From Voacanga thouarsii (taxonomy: Eukaryota; Streptophyta; Magnoliopsida; Gentianales; Apocynaceae): a stretch of DNA of 64,000 nt. The position numbers and the translations under genes were made by a program. Location of the stretch: contig JANUWF010001821.1 of NCBI GenBank assembly GCA_026120185.1, positions 1,302,001 through 1,366,000 of the forward strand, read 5' to 3'. The notes under the pieces were generated by a model. That model saw only the letters and a program-made list of their open reading frames with translations, did not search any database and had not been told where the DNA came from. Numbering within the stretch: position 1 is the first letter of the stretch; the number at the start of each line of letters is the position of its first letter. Shown piece by piece: positions 24,338-35,532 of this stretch.

Positions 24338-25132
24338 AGGCTTGCCTGCAATTAAACTAGGCAATTATTGATCATGAATAGGTCCTATTAGAACTTGAAG
24401 CTTTAGTCGTCTCTCTTCTTGTTCCATTTGGTCAAGTAACTATTTATGCACTACCACTTACTGATTGAAGGCAAGAACAAGGAGAATAAGTATAAGAGAT
24501 TTTGCTTCTATTATATTTTTCTTTCAAATATGATCTTCAATAGGGAGAACTTTTATGTTACCCGAGCCAAAACTTTTGTAATCTTCCAATTGATGTAGGC
24601 CATTATATATTTGTAGTCTAGTGTTACTCTTTTTCTTCGATAGAGTAATTGAGGCTTAATGTTGTTTACAATTTGTTTTTTGCTGACTTTCGTTCCTTTG
24701 GTGGTCAACTTTGAAGTCTCTTGTCATCAACCTCACTATCTCCAATGTCAATTATCTATGATTTTGGGTCCATTTTCGATCAACCTAAGAGGATGTACAT
24801 TGTGTAGCTATCTTGAACATTACATGAATGCTTTACAAGTTCTATTATATATGTGCTTTGCGCTATTCACTATAGAAACCTGAGGAAGTCTAATGCGGAA
24901 GATCACTTCTTATAGAAACACACTCTGTTCTTCAGATGAGGTAGCCTTGGTCATCTTCTCTTACTAGAAGTGAATGAGTGCAATTTTTATAGAGATCAAT
25001 AAAGTTGAGCATCTTGAGCTATTCTTGATGACTTGTGAACTTCTTTGCAATAAGTAATTTTATTGTTATAAAGATTCTCTTCTTATACTGAATAGGTTTT
25101 GGACTCCGTGGATTAATAAAGTTGTTAATTTC
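24338..25132. other. Unassigned spacer
   Basis: T-rich, intron- or UTR-like sequence with no recognisable domain. The open frame at 24659-24883 is hydrophobic and low in complexity, and I do not consider it a gene. Confidence 0.35.
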
Positions 25133-25620
25133 TTATGATTACAACTTTATGGATGAAATCATAGATGCCAACTGGATACTACAAAAGCTTGGTAAATATG
25201 CTATTGGGAAGAGAGTGGAAGTTTGTCAACCATCAGACAACTCCTAGTGAGCTTCTAATTTGTTTCCCAGCTCTTTATCCTCCCATTTTCAGCATTGCCA
25301 TAAAACTCAATACTCATAAGCAAATGAAAAATAATTTCTTGTTTAAATTTTGAAAGTCCCACCAAATTGTCTTAATTGATAAATATTTAATTAAGTTATT
25401 ATTCAGACCTTAGTGTTAAATTCTAAATTGATTTTCCTTGCAAGAATAAAGGAACTGTGAAAGAAGTTTGTGAAAGAACATCTATTGTTTTTGTTGTTCT
25501 TGATAATGACAAGAGTAGGAGCATGGAACTTGGAAAGTAAGGCATTCGTTTTATTTCTCAAAAGCAAAAGCTCTAATAAATAAGGAAATCATTTGTTCTA
25601 GGTTGACACCCAGTTGTAAG
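25133..25620 (+). pseudogene. Partial duplicate of the PHD gene 3' end (left half)
   Basis: Aligns base by base with the end of the PHD gene: the exon 12 tail (DEIIDANWILQKLG...), the start and end of intron 12, exon 13 and the first bases after the stop. The intron is retained, so this is a DNA-level duplication and not a retrocopy. The middle of the intron (about 17270-18085 in the parent) is absent. It is decayed: the Trp-codon/donor TGGTGAG is TAGTGAG, the acceptor CAGG is CAAG, and substitutions including a stop-creating GGAAAGTAA alter exon 13. It stops at 25620 where copia element E begins; the continuation lies about 30 kb to the right. Confidence 0.93.
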
Positions 25621-25837
25621 ACTTGAATTCTGGGATGATTTTCTTATATTGAATCAATGGAATACAGTCACTATTTATGTACAACTGCATACATCTAAAA
25701 CAAGAAAAAAAAATCATTTAATCAATCTCCTACAAATTAACTAGAGATTAGATATCAATTAGATATCTATAAAATGGGAAACCTTATAATTAATTTATAC
25801 AGAATCAAATCAAATAAAATCTTTTTATAATTCAATA
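25621..25837 (-). repeat. 3' LTR of copia element E (217 bp)
   Basis: Aligns along its length with the LTR at 55759-55976, with many substitutions. On the - strand it follows a polypurine tract (TTGAGGGAGAG, 25838-25848). Its first bases are TATTGAATT where the other copy has TGTTAAATT, so the terminal TG has mutated. Confidence 0.9.
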
Positions 25838-27955
25838 CTCTCCCTCAAGTTGGTGAATAAATATCCTTCATTCCAAACTTGCTGACATTATCTTGAAACA
25901 CATACTTGGTTGACCTTTTCTAAGAATGTCTGTTAATTGATCCTTATTAGACATGAATGGAGTACAAATATGTCTACTATCAAGTTTTTTCTTGATAAAA
26001 TATGTTTCGTTCGATCATACTGCACCATGTTATGAGCAATGTTGATGGCTGACTTGTTGTCACAAAATAACCTCATTGTACCTTCCCATTTTATCTTCAA
26101 ATCCTTAAGGATTATCTTTAACCATAATAGCTCATAGATTCCCATTACCATTGATTTAAACTCAAATTCAGCACTTGACCTCACCATTATATTTTGCTTC
26201 TTACTCCTCCCTGTTACCAGATTTTCTCCTAGAAATGTATAGTAACCTGAAGTAGACCTCCTATGATCTAAAGATCCTACATTCAACATCAGTGTATACT
26301 TTTGTTACCATTTTCTCTTCTTTTCTAAACTACAAATGCTATATTTGGTCTTGTATGCATCAAATAGATCAACCTTTCAACAAGTCGAAAGTACAACCCT
26401 ATGTCTACTACTCGATCTTCTAATGTATCACACAACCCATGATTGAATTTAATAGGAATGTCAACTGGCTTGCCGCCTAATTTACCTGTCTTTTTCAACA
26501 AATCAAGCATATATTTCTATTGTGAAATGAAGATTCCCTGTCTTGAATGAACTAATTTAATGCCTAGAAAGTACTTTAATCTTCCAAACTCCTTGATGTT
26601 AAATTCTTCTAGGAGACATTTTTTTAGATTGAGTATTCCCTTTGCATAATTCCCTATCACTATAATATCATCCACGTAAACTAGCAATATCGTCACTCCC
26701 CTTGAATTTGAATGTCTCAAAAAAGAGAATGGTCGCCTTGACTCTACTTATATCCCAAGAATTTCATAAATTTGGTAAATTTTCTAAACCAAGCTCTTGG
26801 TGACTGTTTTAAGCCATAAAGAGCCTTTTTTAGCCTGCAAACCATTCCTTCTTTAGACTCGAAACCTAGTGGGACTTCTATGTAAATTTATTCTTCTATA
26901 TCACTGTGAAGAAAAGCATTCTTAATGTCGACTTTAAATTCTATCTAAAATTAGCAGCTAGAGACATCAGTACACGAATAGTATTCATCTTTACAACAGG
27001 AGTGAATATCTCTAAGTAATCTATATCGTAGGTCGTGTGTACCCATTAGCTATTAGTCTTGCCTTGTATTTTTCAACTAATCCATCAGACTTATACTTCA
27101 CTGTAAAAACCCATCTGCACCCTACTGGTTTCTTCCATCTCACTAGCTTCACCATCTCCTATGTCTTGTTCTTTTCAAGAGCTTCTATTTCCACCTTCGT
27201 AGTATCCTCCTATTTCTTGTTCCTTGATGCCTTAGATAGATTTCCTGGAATGAGAATTGTGTGAAGGTTTCTTAAGAAGGTTCTATGAGTTTGGGAAAGA
27301 TTTTAATAGGTCATGAACAAGTATAAGTGGTGTTTGGTACGAGTTATGGTTCCTTTCCTAAAAGCAATTGGAAGATCGACGTCACTTGCCTTTTCAAAAG
27401 CATTAGGCTCAGTTAGAGATGGGTTACTTTTAGGGTTTTGAATAATAACACGAATAGGAGATTGTACTTATATTAATTGAGAGATTGGAACTTTCTTCCT
27501 AGAATACATCAGAAGTGATCAACCATCTTCTTGTTTCCCTTTATCTGTCATCACATTAGGCTGCAGAGATTGATTGGAAGGATATGGATTTAGCTTAGAT
27601 GTGAGTTCAAATGGATTTGACTTAAACATAGGTTCAGATAGACTTGACTCAGATGTAGGTTTAGAGGGACATAACTCAGAGGGTTTAAATGGATGTCTCA
27701 AAGGTGCATTTGGGTGGACTTGACTTTGGAATAGAAAATTCAAGAAGAAACATGTCATTTGCTCTATCTTCAATCAAGTTCTCTCCCTGAAGATAGGAAA
27801 GTTGGAAAAAAGACTCATTTTCATCGAATGAAATGTCAGTAGAGACATAAAATTTTCAAGTAGAAGGATGATAGCACTAGTACCCTTTTTGTGTAGAGGA
27901 GTATCTAATGAAAATGCACTTATGTTCTCTTGGATCATGTTTTCCCCTGTTTTGA
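25838..27955 (-). pseudogene. Copia E pol: reverse transcriptase and RNase H, decayed
   Basis: Read leftwards. The RT fragments include the [12 protein letters not shown] motif near 26790-26830 and LLVYVDDIIVIGN, with YVDD at 26667-26678, then YFLGIKLVHS and MLDLLKKTG. RNase H and the region before it give SLDHRRSTSGYYTFLG, SSAEFE (the equivalent of SSAEAE), and LFCDNKSAINIAHN near 26010-26070. The right part, to 27955, is the segment between integrase and RT and contains KCIFI.YS and FYVSTDISFDE-like motifs. Stops and frame changes are frequent. The sequence is cut at 27955/27956, where element A begins, and resumes at 34091. Confidence 0.9.
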
Positions 27956-27960
27956 GAATA

Positions 27961-28660
27961 TGATAGGGCCTAAATTAGTCATATTTTTCTTAGTTATTTG
28001 AGGCTCTTTTGTGATATATTTTGTTCAATAACTAGTCATATTCCTTCATATTTGAGATTTTACTCTTGGAAAGGTATTTTGTGCATTATTTCAGATTTTA
28101 GGAGTAAAACAAAATAAAAATGTCGCAAAACAGAATAGAGGTGGCACTGGCCAGGATAGAGGAACCGGCGCCAGCCATGTGCTATTGGAACGTACTTCGA
28201 AGCGACAAAAAATTGTTGAAATAGGACCGGAATAGAACAGAACCGGCGTCGGCTCTAATAGCCAAGATGGTGCCGTTTGTACTCTGGACAACATTGTGTG
28301 AAAATCAAGAAAAAATCGACGAATAACGGAAGAAACAGAACACAACCGGCGCCGGCTCTAGCAGCCAAGGTGGCGTCGACTGTGCCCTAAGGATAAGACG
28401 AACTTTGATTTTTTTTATGCGATTTTTGGTAATCTATAGAATTTTAGTATCTTCATACTTCTACTCGGCCAAGAACCTTACACCAACGAGTTTAGGCACT
28501 TCCTAAACCTATAAATAGATGGAAAACATAAGAGAAAATGGGGGAATTCATAGATCATCATAGAAAATCACTCAAATTAAAGGAGGAATTCTTCAATCAA
28601 GGAGGGTTGTGCAAGAAGGTCTTCAAAGGAAGAAGAATGAGGCTTGTCTATGAGTACTTT
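27961..28660 (+). repeat. 5' LTR of element A, truncated
   Basis: Aligns with 32544-33240 of the 3' LTR, then diverges abruptly at 28661. It contains several imperfect palindromes built on CCGGCGCCGG (near 28160, 28240 and 28345), matching those in the other three LTRs of the family. Confidence 0.9.
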
Positions 28661-29397
28661 CGGTTAGTACCAACTGATGCATTTCGGTTAGTAATCGATC
28701 GATAAAATTTTTAAATTAAATTTCCAACAAAAATACTAACAGATTACCAACTGACCAACCGATACATTTCGGTTAATAATCGGTTGGTAAACTTTTAAAA
28801 TTAAAATTCCAACTGATTACCATCTAAATATATATTACCAACCGATATATTTCAGTTAGTAATCGGTCGGTAAAATTTTTAAATTAAAATATCAACCAAT
28901 TACCAACTGAATGTATTACCAACCGATATGTTTCGGTTAGTAATTGGTTGGTAAAATTTTTAAATTAAAACATCTATCGATTACCAATTGAATATATTAC
29001 CAACCGATTGTTATTAATTGATAATCAGTTGGTAAATATTTTCCTGCCAAATTACCAACTAATTACCAACTGAATATATTTCCAACCGATATATTTCTGT
29101 TGGTAATCAGTTGGTAAAATTTTTTCCATTAAATTACCAACCGATTACTAACTACTAATGTACTGACCGAGTGTTATCAGTTGGTATTCGGTTGGTATAT
29201 ATTTTCTCGCTAAATTACCAACCGATTACCAACTGATTACCAACTAACTATTTACCAACAGATTATGTTTGTTGGTAAGTGGTTGGAAAAGTTTTAAATT
29301 TTCTCAATTTTCATTTCAGTTGGTAATCGGTTAGTAAGTACTGACCGACGTAGTCAGTTGGTAATAGTTAGTTGGTATATTGGATTTTTCTAGTAGT
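28661..29397. mobile_element. CACTA (En/Spm-type) right-end fragment with subterminal repeats
   Basis: Ends at 29397 with TTTTTCTAGTAGTG, the reverse complement of the CACTACTAGAAAAA terminus typical of plant CACTA transposons. The whole stretch is an array of about eight degenerate units, spaced roughly 80 bp, built from TTACCAACCGAT and its inverse ATCGGTTGGTAA separated by TATTTC-like spacers. Such subterminal arrays bind transposase in En/Spm elements. No left CACTA terminus is present, and about 1 kb of element A (the rest of its 5' LTR and primer site) is missing, which suggests insertion followed by a deletion. Confidence 0.8.
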
Positions 29398-30221
29398 GAT
29401 TGTCTTTATATGTTTGTATATATTGTATATTTAGTTATTTAATTTTACTAACTTAATGTTAATGTGGAATATGTGTAATTTTTGTATTTTGAATTGGATG
29501 ATTTTTACGTCTGTAATTGTGAGTCAATACTAACTCTTCTTATCTTTATGTTTGGACTTTTGCTAACACGATATTTTAGACGGATTATTTTATTATATTA
29601 TTTATTTCTTTATTTACAACTTTTAATTTTAATTTAATTTAGGAATTCTTGTTTTAAATATATTGTGGTCATGCATTCAATTAGGATAGTTTTTAGGTTG
29701 AAAAAAAAAAAAAAAGAGCATTAGTGTATTGGTAAAATTACAAGCTAACAGTGATGTGTTTAGTGAGACGTCAATAGAAGTATTAGTGAAATCTTTTATT
29801 GCCAATACAAATTCATCTATTCAGTGGCATGAAGAAGCTTTCCAACGATTGGGCGATCAAAGGAAATAATTAGTTAAGATTGTTGAGGAGACTCATGAGT
29901 TTATGCTAGCCCATACAAGTGACCATGGGAAAACAGAGAGGTTATAAGGGACAATTGCATGATGTGACAAGAGAGGTATTTGATTCTACTCTATATGCTC
30001 ATAATTCTAATATTTCTTTGTCATAGGATTTCTTAGGTTTCTCTCACTTCTTGGAGAAAAATGGTCCCAATGATAATGTATGGAGTTTAACATGTTTCAA
30101 GAAGTTGGATTTATCATTCCTTCTAAGAAACCCTTTGAGGATGTTGACGAATTCTACCCTTCACCCTAATTTCAGGAAGGTAACATGGTATTTGTAGATG
30201 CCTTGAAAAGTAAGGATTTTC
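29398..30221 (+). other. Element A interior: AT-rich leader and decayed upstream ORF
   Basis: Matches element B at about 51040-51690 (reverse strand), including an A-rich tract at 29701-29715. From about 29740 to 29950 the + strand shows protein-like fragments (SSIQWHEEAFQRLGDQRK, HEFMLAHTSD) broken by stops. The B copy has similar fragments. The family is not recognised. It may be the N-terminal part of the shared ORF described next. Confidence 0.5.
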
Positions 30222-30587
30222 TTGATCCCATATTTGAGAACTCAAATACTAAATTTAAAGGGAAATTTTAATTGTAAAAATTCTTTTGAAGGGTTAATTC
30301 GTAATTTCAAAGTTGATGCATCCGTTAGATACAATGTGCACTCATATGTTGCAAAACATATTTATGTGTCTAAAAGAATTTTAGAGAATGAGGTTTATGT
30401 GTTTTGTTTTAGTGAAAAAAATTATTTTCATAAACCTTCTATTTTTCAAAAACCCCTCTCCATTCTACATTTGTCATGCATATCTTCTATTTTAAGCTTT
30501 AATTTCTTTTCAAAAGGTTTGATGAAGAAACATGATGAGTGTGAAAAGTTTTTGTTTTATATTTTTTATTTGAGTCTTTTTCTTTAG
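30222..30587 (+). pseudogene. Shared unidentified ORF of family A/B (copy A)
   Basis: Encodes SLRTQ/YLRTQ...LKGNFNCK, FKVDASVRYNVHSYVAKHI, YVSKRILENEVYVF and LSCISSILSF...FSKGLMKKHDEC, all paralleled in element B (50229-51047). In A the upstream part is out of frame and the start is uncertain. The last part (FLFYIFYLSLFL) is T-rich read-through. Retention in two members suggests this segment was once a real gene of the family. I do not recognise a known domain; it is not a standard gag, protease, RT or integrase. Confidence 0.5.
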
Positions 30588-31596
30588 TTTGTTTTCTTTT
30601 ATTTAGGTAGGTTTTTATTGTATTATTATTTTCTTTGTACTTTTATTTGTGTTTTGTTTTAGATGAATAAAGTCCTCTTGGATAAGTGCTCCTCTTTACC
30701 TCAAATTTGGATATCTATTGGAGTATTATTGCACTTGAGAAGTATTACTTAAACTTTCTAACCCCTTATTATTTTTAGTTCCTTTGGAGATGCTTTCTTG
30801 TATTTATTTTTTGCCAATGCGGACATTGTCCAATTTAACTGTGGGGGAATAGTTTGGTGACATATTTTGTCCAAATGTTTACCAATTATCTTGATGTTTT
30901 CTTAGTATTGAGCTACTTTGAAATATTTTGAAATTGAGAAATAATTTTATTTTGAGCACAAAGTATGAGAGTATTTTCTTTCTTCTCTTTTCTCCTTTTA
31001 GTTTTGGTCCTATGGTAATAGTTCCTTGCTTTATTTGTTTTGCCATTGAAGACAATGTCCAGTTTAAGTGTGGGGGAGTGGTGAGAATAAGAATTCTTCA
31101 ATGCTTTATTCTTCTTGAAATTCTTCTTTGAACCTTTGAGCAACCTTTGAGCAAATTTTGAAAAACTTTCTCATTTTTGTTGAGCTTTCAAGATGTATTT
31201 TTAATGTATGTCTTTGTGATAGATTATAGAACATATGTTCTATATCATTTGTGGCTTATGCATGACTTTTTGCACGCATTTGGACGAAATAGTTCTTGAT
31301 AAAATGCTTTACATTATTCTTAAACCTGTTTTTCCACTAAAATTCATTGAGCATTCCAGAACTTACTTGAATACTTCTCGAGGCGAAATAATAAAGACAT
31401 TCATGATTTAACTTAAGGATGACGGTAATAGGCCTTCTTTGGATAGTTTGAGCTTTTCAAGCCTACCTATTTTATTATCCTTAGTGCCTATTTTGAGTTT
31501 AAATTGATAATTTCTTTCTTAAAACCCGTTGTCATACTTTGTCCATTACTTCTTTCTAAGAGTTTGATTTATATTCCAAATCTGTGATTGCTCTAG

Positions 31597-31875
31597 ATGG
31601 ATAAAAGTACGTGTAGGAGAATGTTGAGGGAGAATAATTGTGTAAAGATCATGACTTGTTACTTTCAGTTATGCATCAAAAGTTGTGTTAAGCTGGAAAA
31701 AGAAAGAGAAAGATTGAAAACAAGAGAAGAAAACAAAAAGCTGCTAAGACAAGATGGAAAGAAAGAAAAAATTTGTGAAACAAACAATAGCAGCATAAAA
31801 AAAAAAAAAAAGGAAGAAAGAAAGAAAGAATTGAAAGAGAAAGAAGAAAAAGATCACGAGAAGAAGGGTGGTTAA
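31597..31875 (+). other. Lys/Glu-rich open segment in element A
   Basis: Open stretch of 92 residues, purine-rich on the + strand, with a long run of alternating Lys and Glu that could form a coiled coil or be a simple-sequence by-product. Element B has a matching pyrimidine-rich block at about 49100-49470. The purine bias is conserved between the two members; a protein product is uncertain. Confidence 0.35.
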
Positions 31876-32543
31876 GCTGTAGGAATTTCTGAAAAACTTG
31901 AGTTCACATCAAGTCCTTGGCACCATTGAGGAAAATTTGAATGATCTTGTGAAAAAATTATTGATGCGTTGAGAATGAGTTATGGAAATGCAAGATTTGC
32001 TTGAATTGAATTGTAAAGGCTATACAAGGTTATGTGGATTGATTGATTTTTGGAATAGGAGAGCAAGATGAGTTTGGAGTTTCTTGATACATCTTGTTTA
32101 TCTTTTTCTTGCGAACTCTCATCTTCTTTGATATTTGAACTTCCAATATCCTTCGTTTGACAAGCTACATTACAAGCATTTTAGCCTTACATTACAAGAT
32201 TAAAAGTCCTACTTGACTTATATAGAATCATGATATGTCTCGAATTAGTGGAGAGAGTGTATGAAAAGTAAACTTATGAAATGCATATTCTTTCTGAACT
32301 AAATTCTTTCCAATGGTTTGAGAATATTGTTAAGTATTGGGATGGTTCTACTAAGTTACTATTCACTTACGCAAGTCTTGCATTTGTTGTGAAAGATGGA
32401 GTAGCATGTGTTTTATATTCTTGAATGAAGGAAGCATTAGAAATATTTTGAAATCGATTGAGTGATTGATGAAACCTTGTGTTTTCCTACTTGTCTTTGA
32501 TGCTTTGCTTGAGGACAAGTAAAGAGCTAAGTGTGGGGGAATG

Positions 32544-34090
32544 TGATAGGGCCTAAATTAGTCATATTTTTTCTAGTTATTTGAGACTCTTTTATGATAC
32601 ATTTTGTTCAATAACTAGTCATATTCCTTCATATTTGAGATTTTACCTTTAAAAAGATATTTTGTGCATTATTTCAGATTTTAGATGTAAAATAAAGCAA
32701 AAACGTCGCAAAACAAAACAGAGGCGGCACCGGCCAGGACAGAGGAACCGGTGCCAGTCATGTGCTGGTGACCTTGCACTTCAAGTTGACGGAAAATTGT
32801 TGAAATAAGATCGGAACAGAACCAAACCGGCGCCGACTCTAATAGCCAAGGCGGCGCCGACTGTACTCTGGACAACATTGCATGAAAATCAAGAAAAAAT
32901 TGGCGAACAATGGAAGAAATAGAACACAACCGATGCCAGTTCCAACAGCCAAGGTGGCACTAGCTGTGCCTTGAGAATAAGATGGACTTTGATTTTTTTT
33001 CACGCGATTTTTGGTAATCTGCAGAATTTTAGTATTTTCCTACTTCTACTCGGCCAAGAACCTTCCACCAACGAGTTTAGGCACTTCTTAAACCTATAAA
33101 TAGATAGAAAACACAAGAGAAAAGGGGAAAATTCATAGATCATCATAGAAAATCACTCAAATCAAAGGAGGAATTCTTCAATCAATGTGGGTTGTGCAAG
33201 AAGGTTTTCAAAGGAAGAAGAAAGAGGTTTGTCTATGAGTATTTTCTTTTATTTTGTTTTCTTTTTTTTGAACAATGATGTATTAATTATTTTATTGTAG
33301 TTTGACATTGTTTTAGGTATTCATGATTTTTAGGATTATTTGATTATTTGATTAATTGATTGTTATTCTTGGTATTTAATTACTTGTGTGAATTACGATA
33401 TTAAGGGATTGTTTCTTTCTATTGACTTGCTTGAGAAAGGGGTTGATGGTGGTTTCAATTTGTTAATTTCATATTTGTTGTCTCTTGACTTACTTGAGAA
33501 ATGGGTTAATTGCTAAGAACAGAGTAATTAAAGGTTAATTGATATCTATTAGAGTCTGAATTTATTGGTTAATTTCATGTTTTAAGTTTGCCAGAGTATG
33601 AAAATTTAATCAAGGACTGTGTTTAATGTATCTTTTGGGTGAATTAGTTGAGACAGCGTATGTTATTTTATTTTTGTCTAGAAGATAGTGATTTCATGGA
33701 TTGGGAAAGAAGTGAATCTATATTAATCATTCATGGTGTCAAGAGAATAATTAGTTATGATAATGATTGGGTTCTTTAAGATTATATTTGTCTAAATAAT
33801 GGCTTGGGCTACATAATTCTCCATCCTTGACATGTATATATTCTTTTATTTTATTTTATTTTATTTTTATTTTTATTTCTTTTTCACTTTATTGAGTCGA
33901 TTAAACAACGAGAGAAAATGGAATAATGCATACTTGTTTCTTGAGGATCGACACTCGTTTGAACCCTATACTTTGTTAATGATGAGTACGCTTACTCATA
34001 TGTATAATTTGGATTTAATATTTTAATTTAAACTTGATTGGGAATGTACTTATTTTTATATGATTTTTATACCTAAATAAATATGCATCA
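32544..34090 (+). repeat. 3' LTR of element A (1547 bp)
   Basis: Preceded directly by the polypurine tract TAAGTGTGGGGGAATG (32528-32543) and followed by the GAATA duplication. It begins TGATAGGGCC and ends GCATCA. It shares the palindromic CCGGCGCC-type words (near 32740, 32825 and 32930) with the other family LTRs. The open frame on the - strand at 32681-32929 is a by-product of these words. Confidence 0.93.
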
Positions 34091-35527
34091 GAATAAACAT
34101 GAACAAAAGCAACATTTCCAAAAATTCTAGGAATAAGATTGTTAGAAGCATTGAGATTTGAAAAAAATGATGGGACATACCTAATTAGATTTTTTAAATA
34201 AAAAATACGAGTGGAAAGTCTATTGATAAGATAGGCAATGGCTAAATTAGCTTCTCCTCAATACTATTTAGAAACATATTTGTGAAAAAGTATGCTCTCA
34301 TGATATCTAGGAAATGACCATTTTTACACTCATCTACTCCATTTTGTTGTGGGGTTTTGACACAAGAGAATTCATAGATGATCCATTCTTTTTGGAAGAA
34401 TAGTGAAAGAACTTGGTTAAAGTAACCCCTAGCATTATCGGAGCAAAATTGCTTAATTCTTACATCAAATTGTATTTTGATCATGTTGTAAAAATTTGGG
34501 AAAATATTTTGGACATCTAATTTATTTTTCATTAGATAAATCCAAGTGACATGAGTACAATTATCAATGAATGAAATAAACCACTTGACACCAGAAATAT
34601 TTGAGACTACGGATGGTCCCCAAATATAACTACAAATAAGAGAAAAAGAATTAATAGTTCTTATATTACTTATTGAAAAAGGGGTGTGCTTGTGGTTGGC
34701 AATTTCATAGTCATGACAATGAAAAGACTCAATAGACAAATCTTTAAATAATAAAGGAAACATTTTCTTAAGGACATTAAAAGATGGATGACCTAAACAA
34801 CGATGATAAAGCCAAACTTTTTGTTTAAGTAACATGATAGACTTTGAAAAAAGAAATATAGATAGAGGATTCTCAACTTTAGTTTTTCCACATTGATCTT
34901 CCAAGTAACAAAGACCATCACTCTCATTGGTACGTCCACTCATCTTCCTAGTGCCCCGTTCCTAAAAAACACAGTATGAGGGAAAAATATTACACTGCAC
35001 TTAGAGTCATCTATGAGTTTCTTGGTGGAAACAAGGTTAGCAAATAATTTGGGGATGTGAAGGACATTTTTAAGTGTGAGATGGTCATTAATTCGAATAT
35101 TCCTTTGTCATGTGATTGTTATGATTGAGCCATGTACTACTGCAATTTCTCTATTGCTTGAACAAGGAGTATAGCTAGAAAAAGAAAATTGGAAGAATTT
35201 TTAACTCATATGGTCAGTGGCTCCTGAGTTTATTACCTACAAATTTTGAGAAATCTTATCGAAGATATTAGTGGCACAAGAAGAAGAAGAAATACCTGAG
35301 AATGCCAGAGAACAAGTACTTGTTGTAAGAGACTTTTACAGGGTTTCAAGGAAGAGTTTAAACCTTTTAATTTCCTCCTTGTTAAATTCGGGTAGGCTGC
35401 TTTTGTCTCTACTAAATTTAATGCTTGCTACATGTGCTTGTCTTCTCATGTTTACATTTTGGTTTGGTCTGCCATGGAGTTTGTAGCGTTGGTCCTTGGT
35501 GTGTCAATGCTTCTTATAATGTGTGCA
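34091..35527 (-). pseudogene. Copia E integrase region, decayed
   Basis: The - strand frame from 34943 to 34242 shows GAG-pre-integrase (KVWLYHRCLGHPSF), then a zinc-binding remnant (CHDYEIANH, second Cys replaced by Tyr). In the integrase core the first catalytic Asp is replaced (CSYIWGPS in place of a D.WGPS motif), while the second (CSDNARGYF) and the Glu near QQNGVDE remain. The sequence continues leftwards to about 34100, where element A interrupts it. The part from 34944 to 35527 should hold protease and the end of gag, but only scattered traces remain. With a catalytic Asp lost, the integrase is inactive. Confidence 0.88.
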
Positions 35528-35532
35528 AGAAT

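Larger units (their letters stand above)
27961..34090 (+). mobile_element. Non-autonomous LTR retrotransposon A (family A/B)
   Basis: Bounded by GAATA at 27956-27960 and 34091-34095, inside the pol region of copia E. Both LTRs begin TGATAGGGCCTAAATTAG and the 3' LTR ends CATCA. The 5' LTR is cut at 28660, and its remainder plus the primer site is replaced by a CACTA end fragment (28661-29397). The interior has a short unidentified ORF and a Lys/Glu-rich segment but no protease, RT, RNase H or integrase. Element B (47018-53452) is a second member. Confidence 0.9.

Noticed and set aside
24659..24883. 74-residue hydrophobic open frame
   Set aside because: Low complexity, Cys/Leu-rich by T-rich composition, with no start context or domain.
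28661..29397. Regularly spaced repeats resembling a CRISPR array
   Set aside because: The units are degenerate and palindromic, the spacers are themselves similar, the context is a plant genome, and the block ends in a CACTA transposon terminus.
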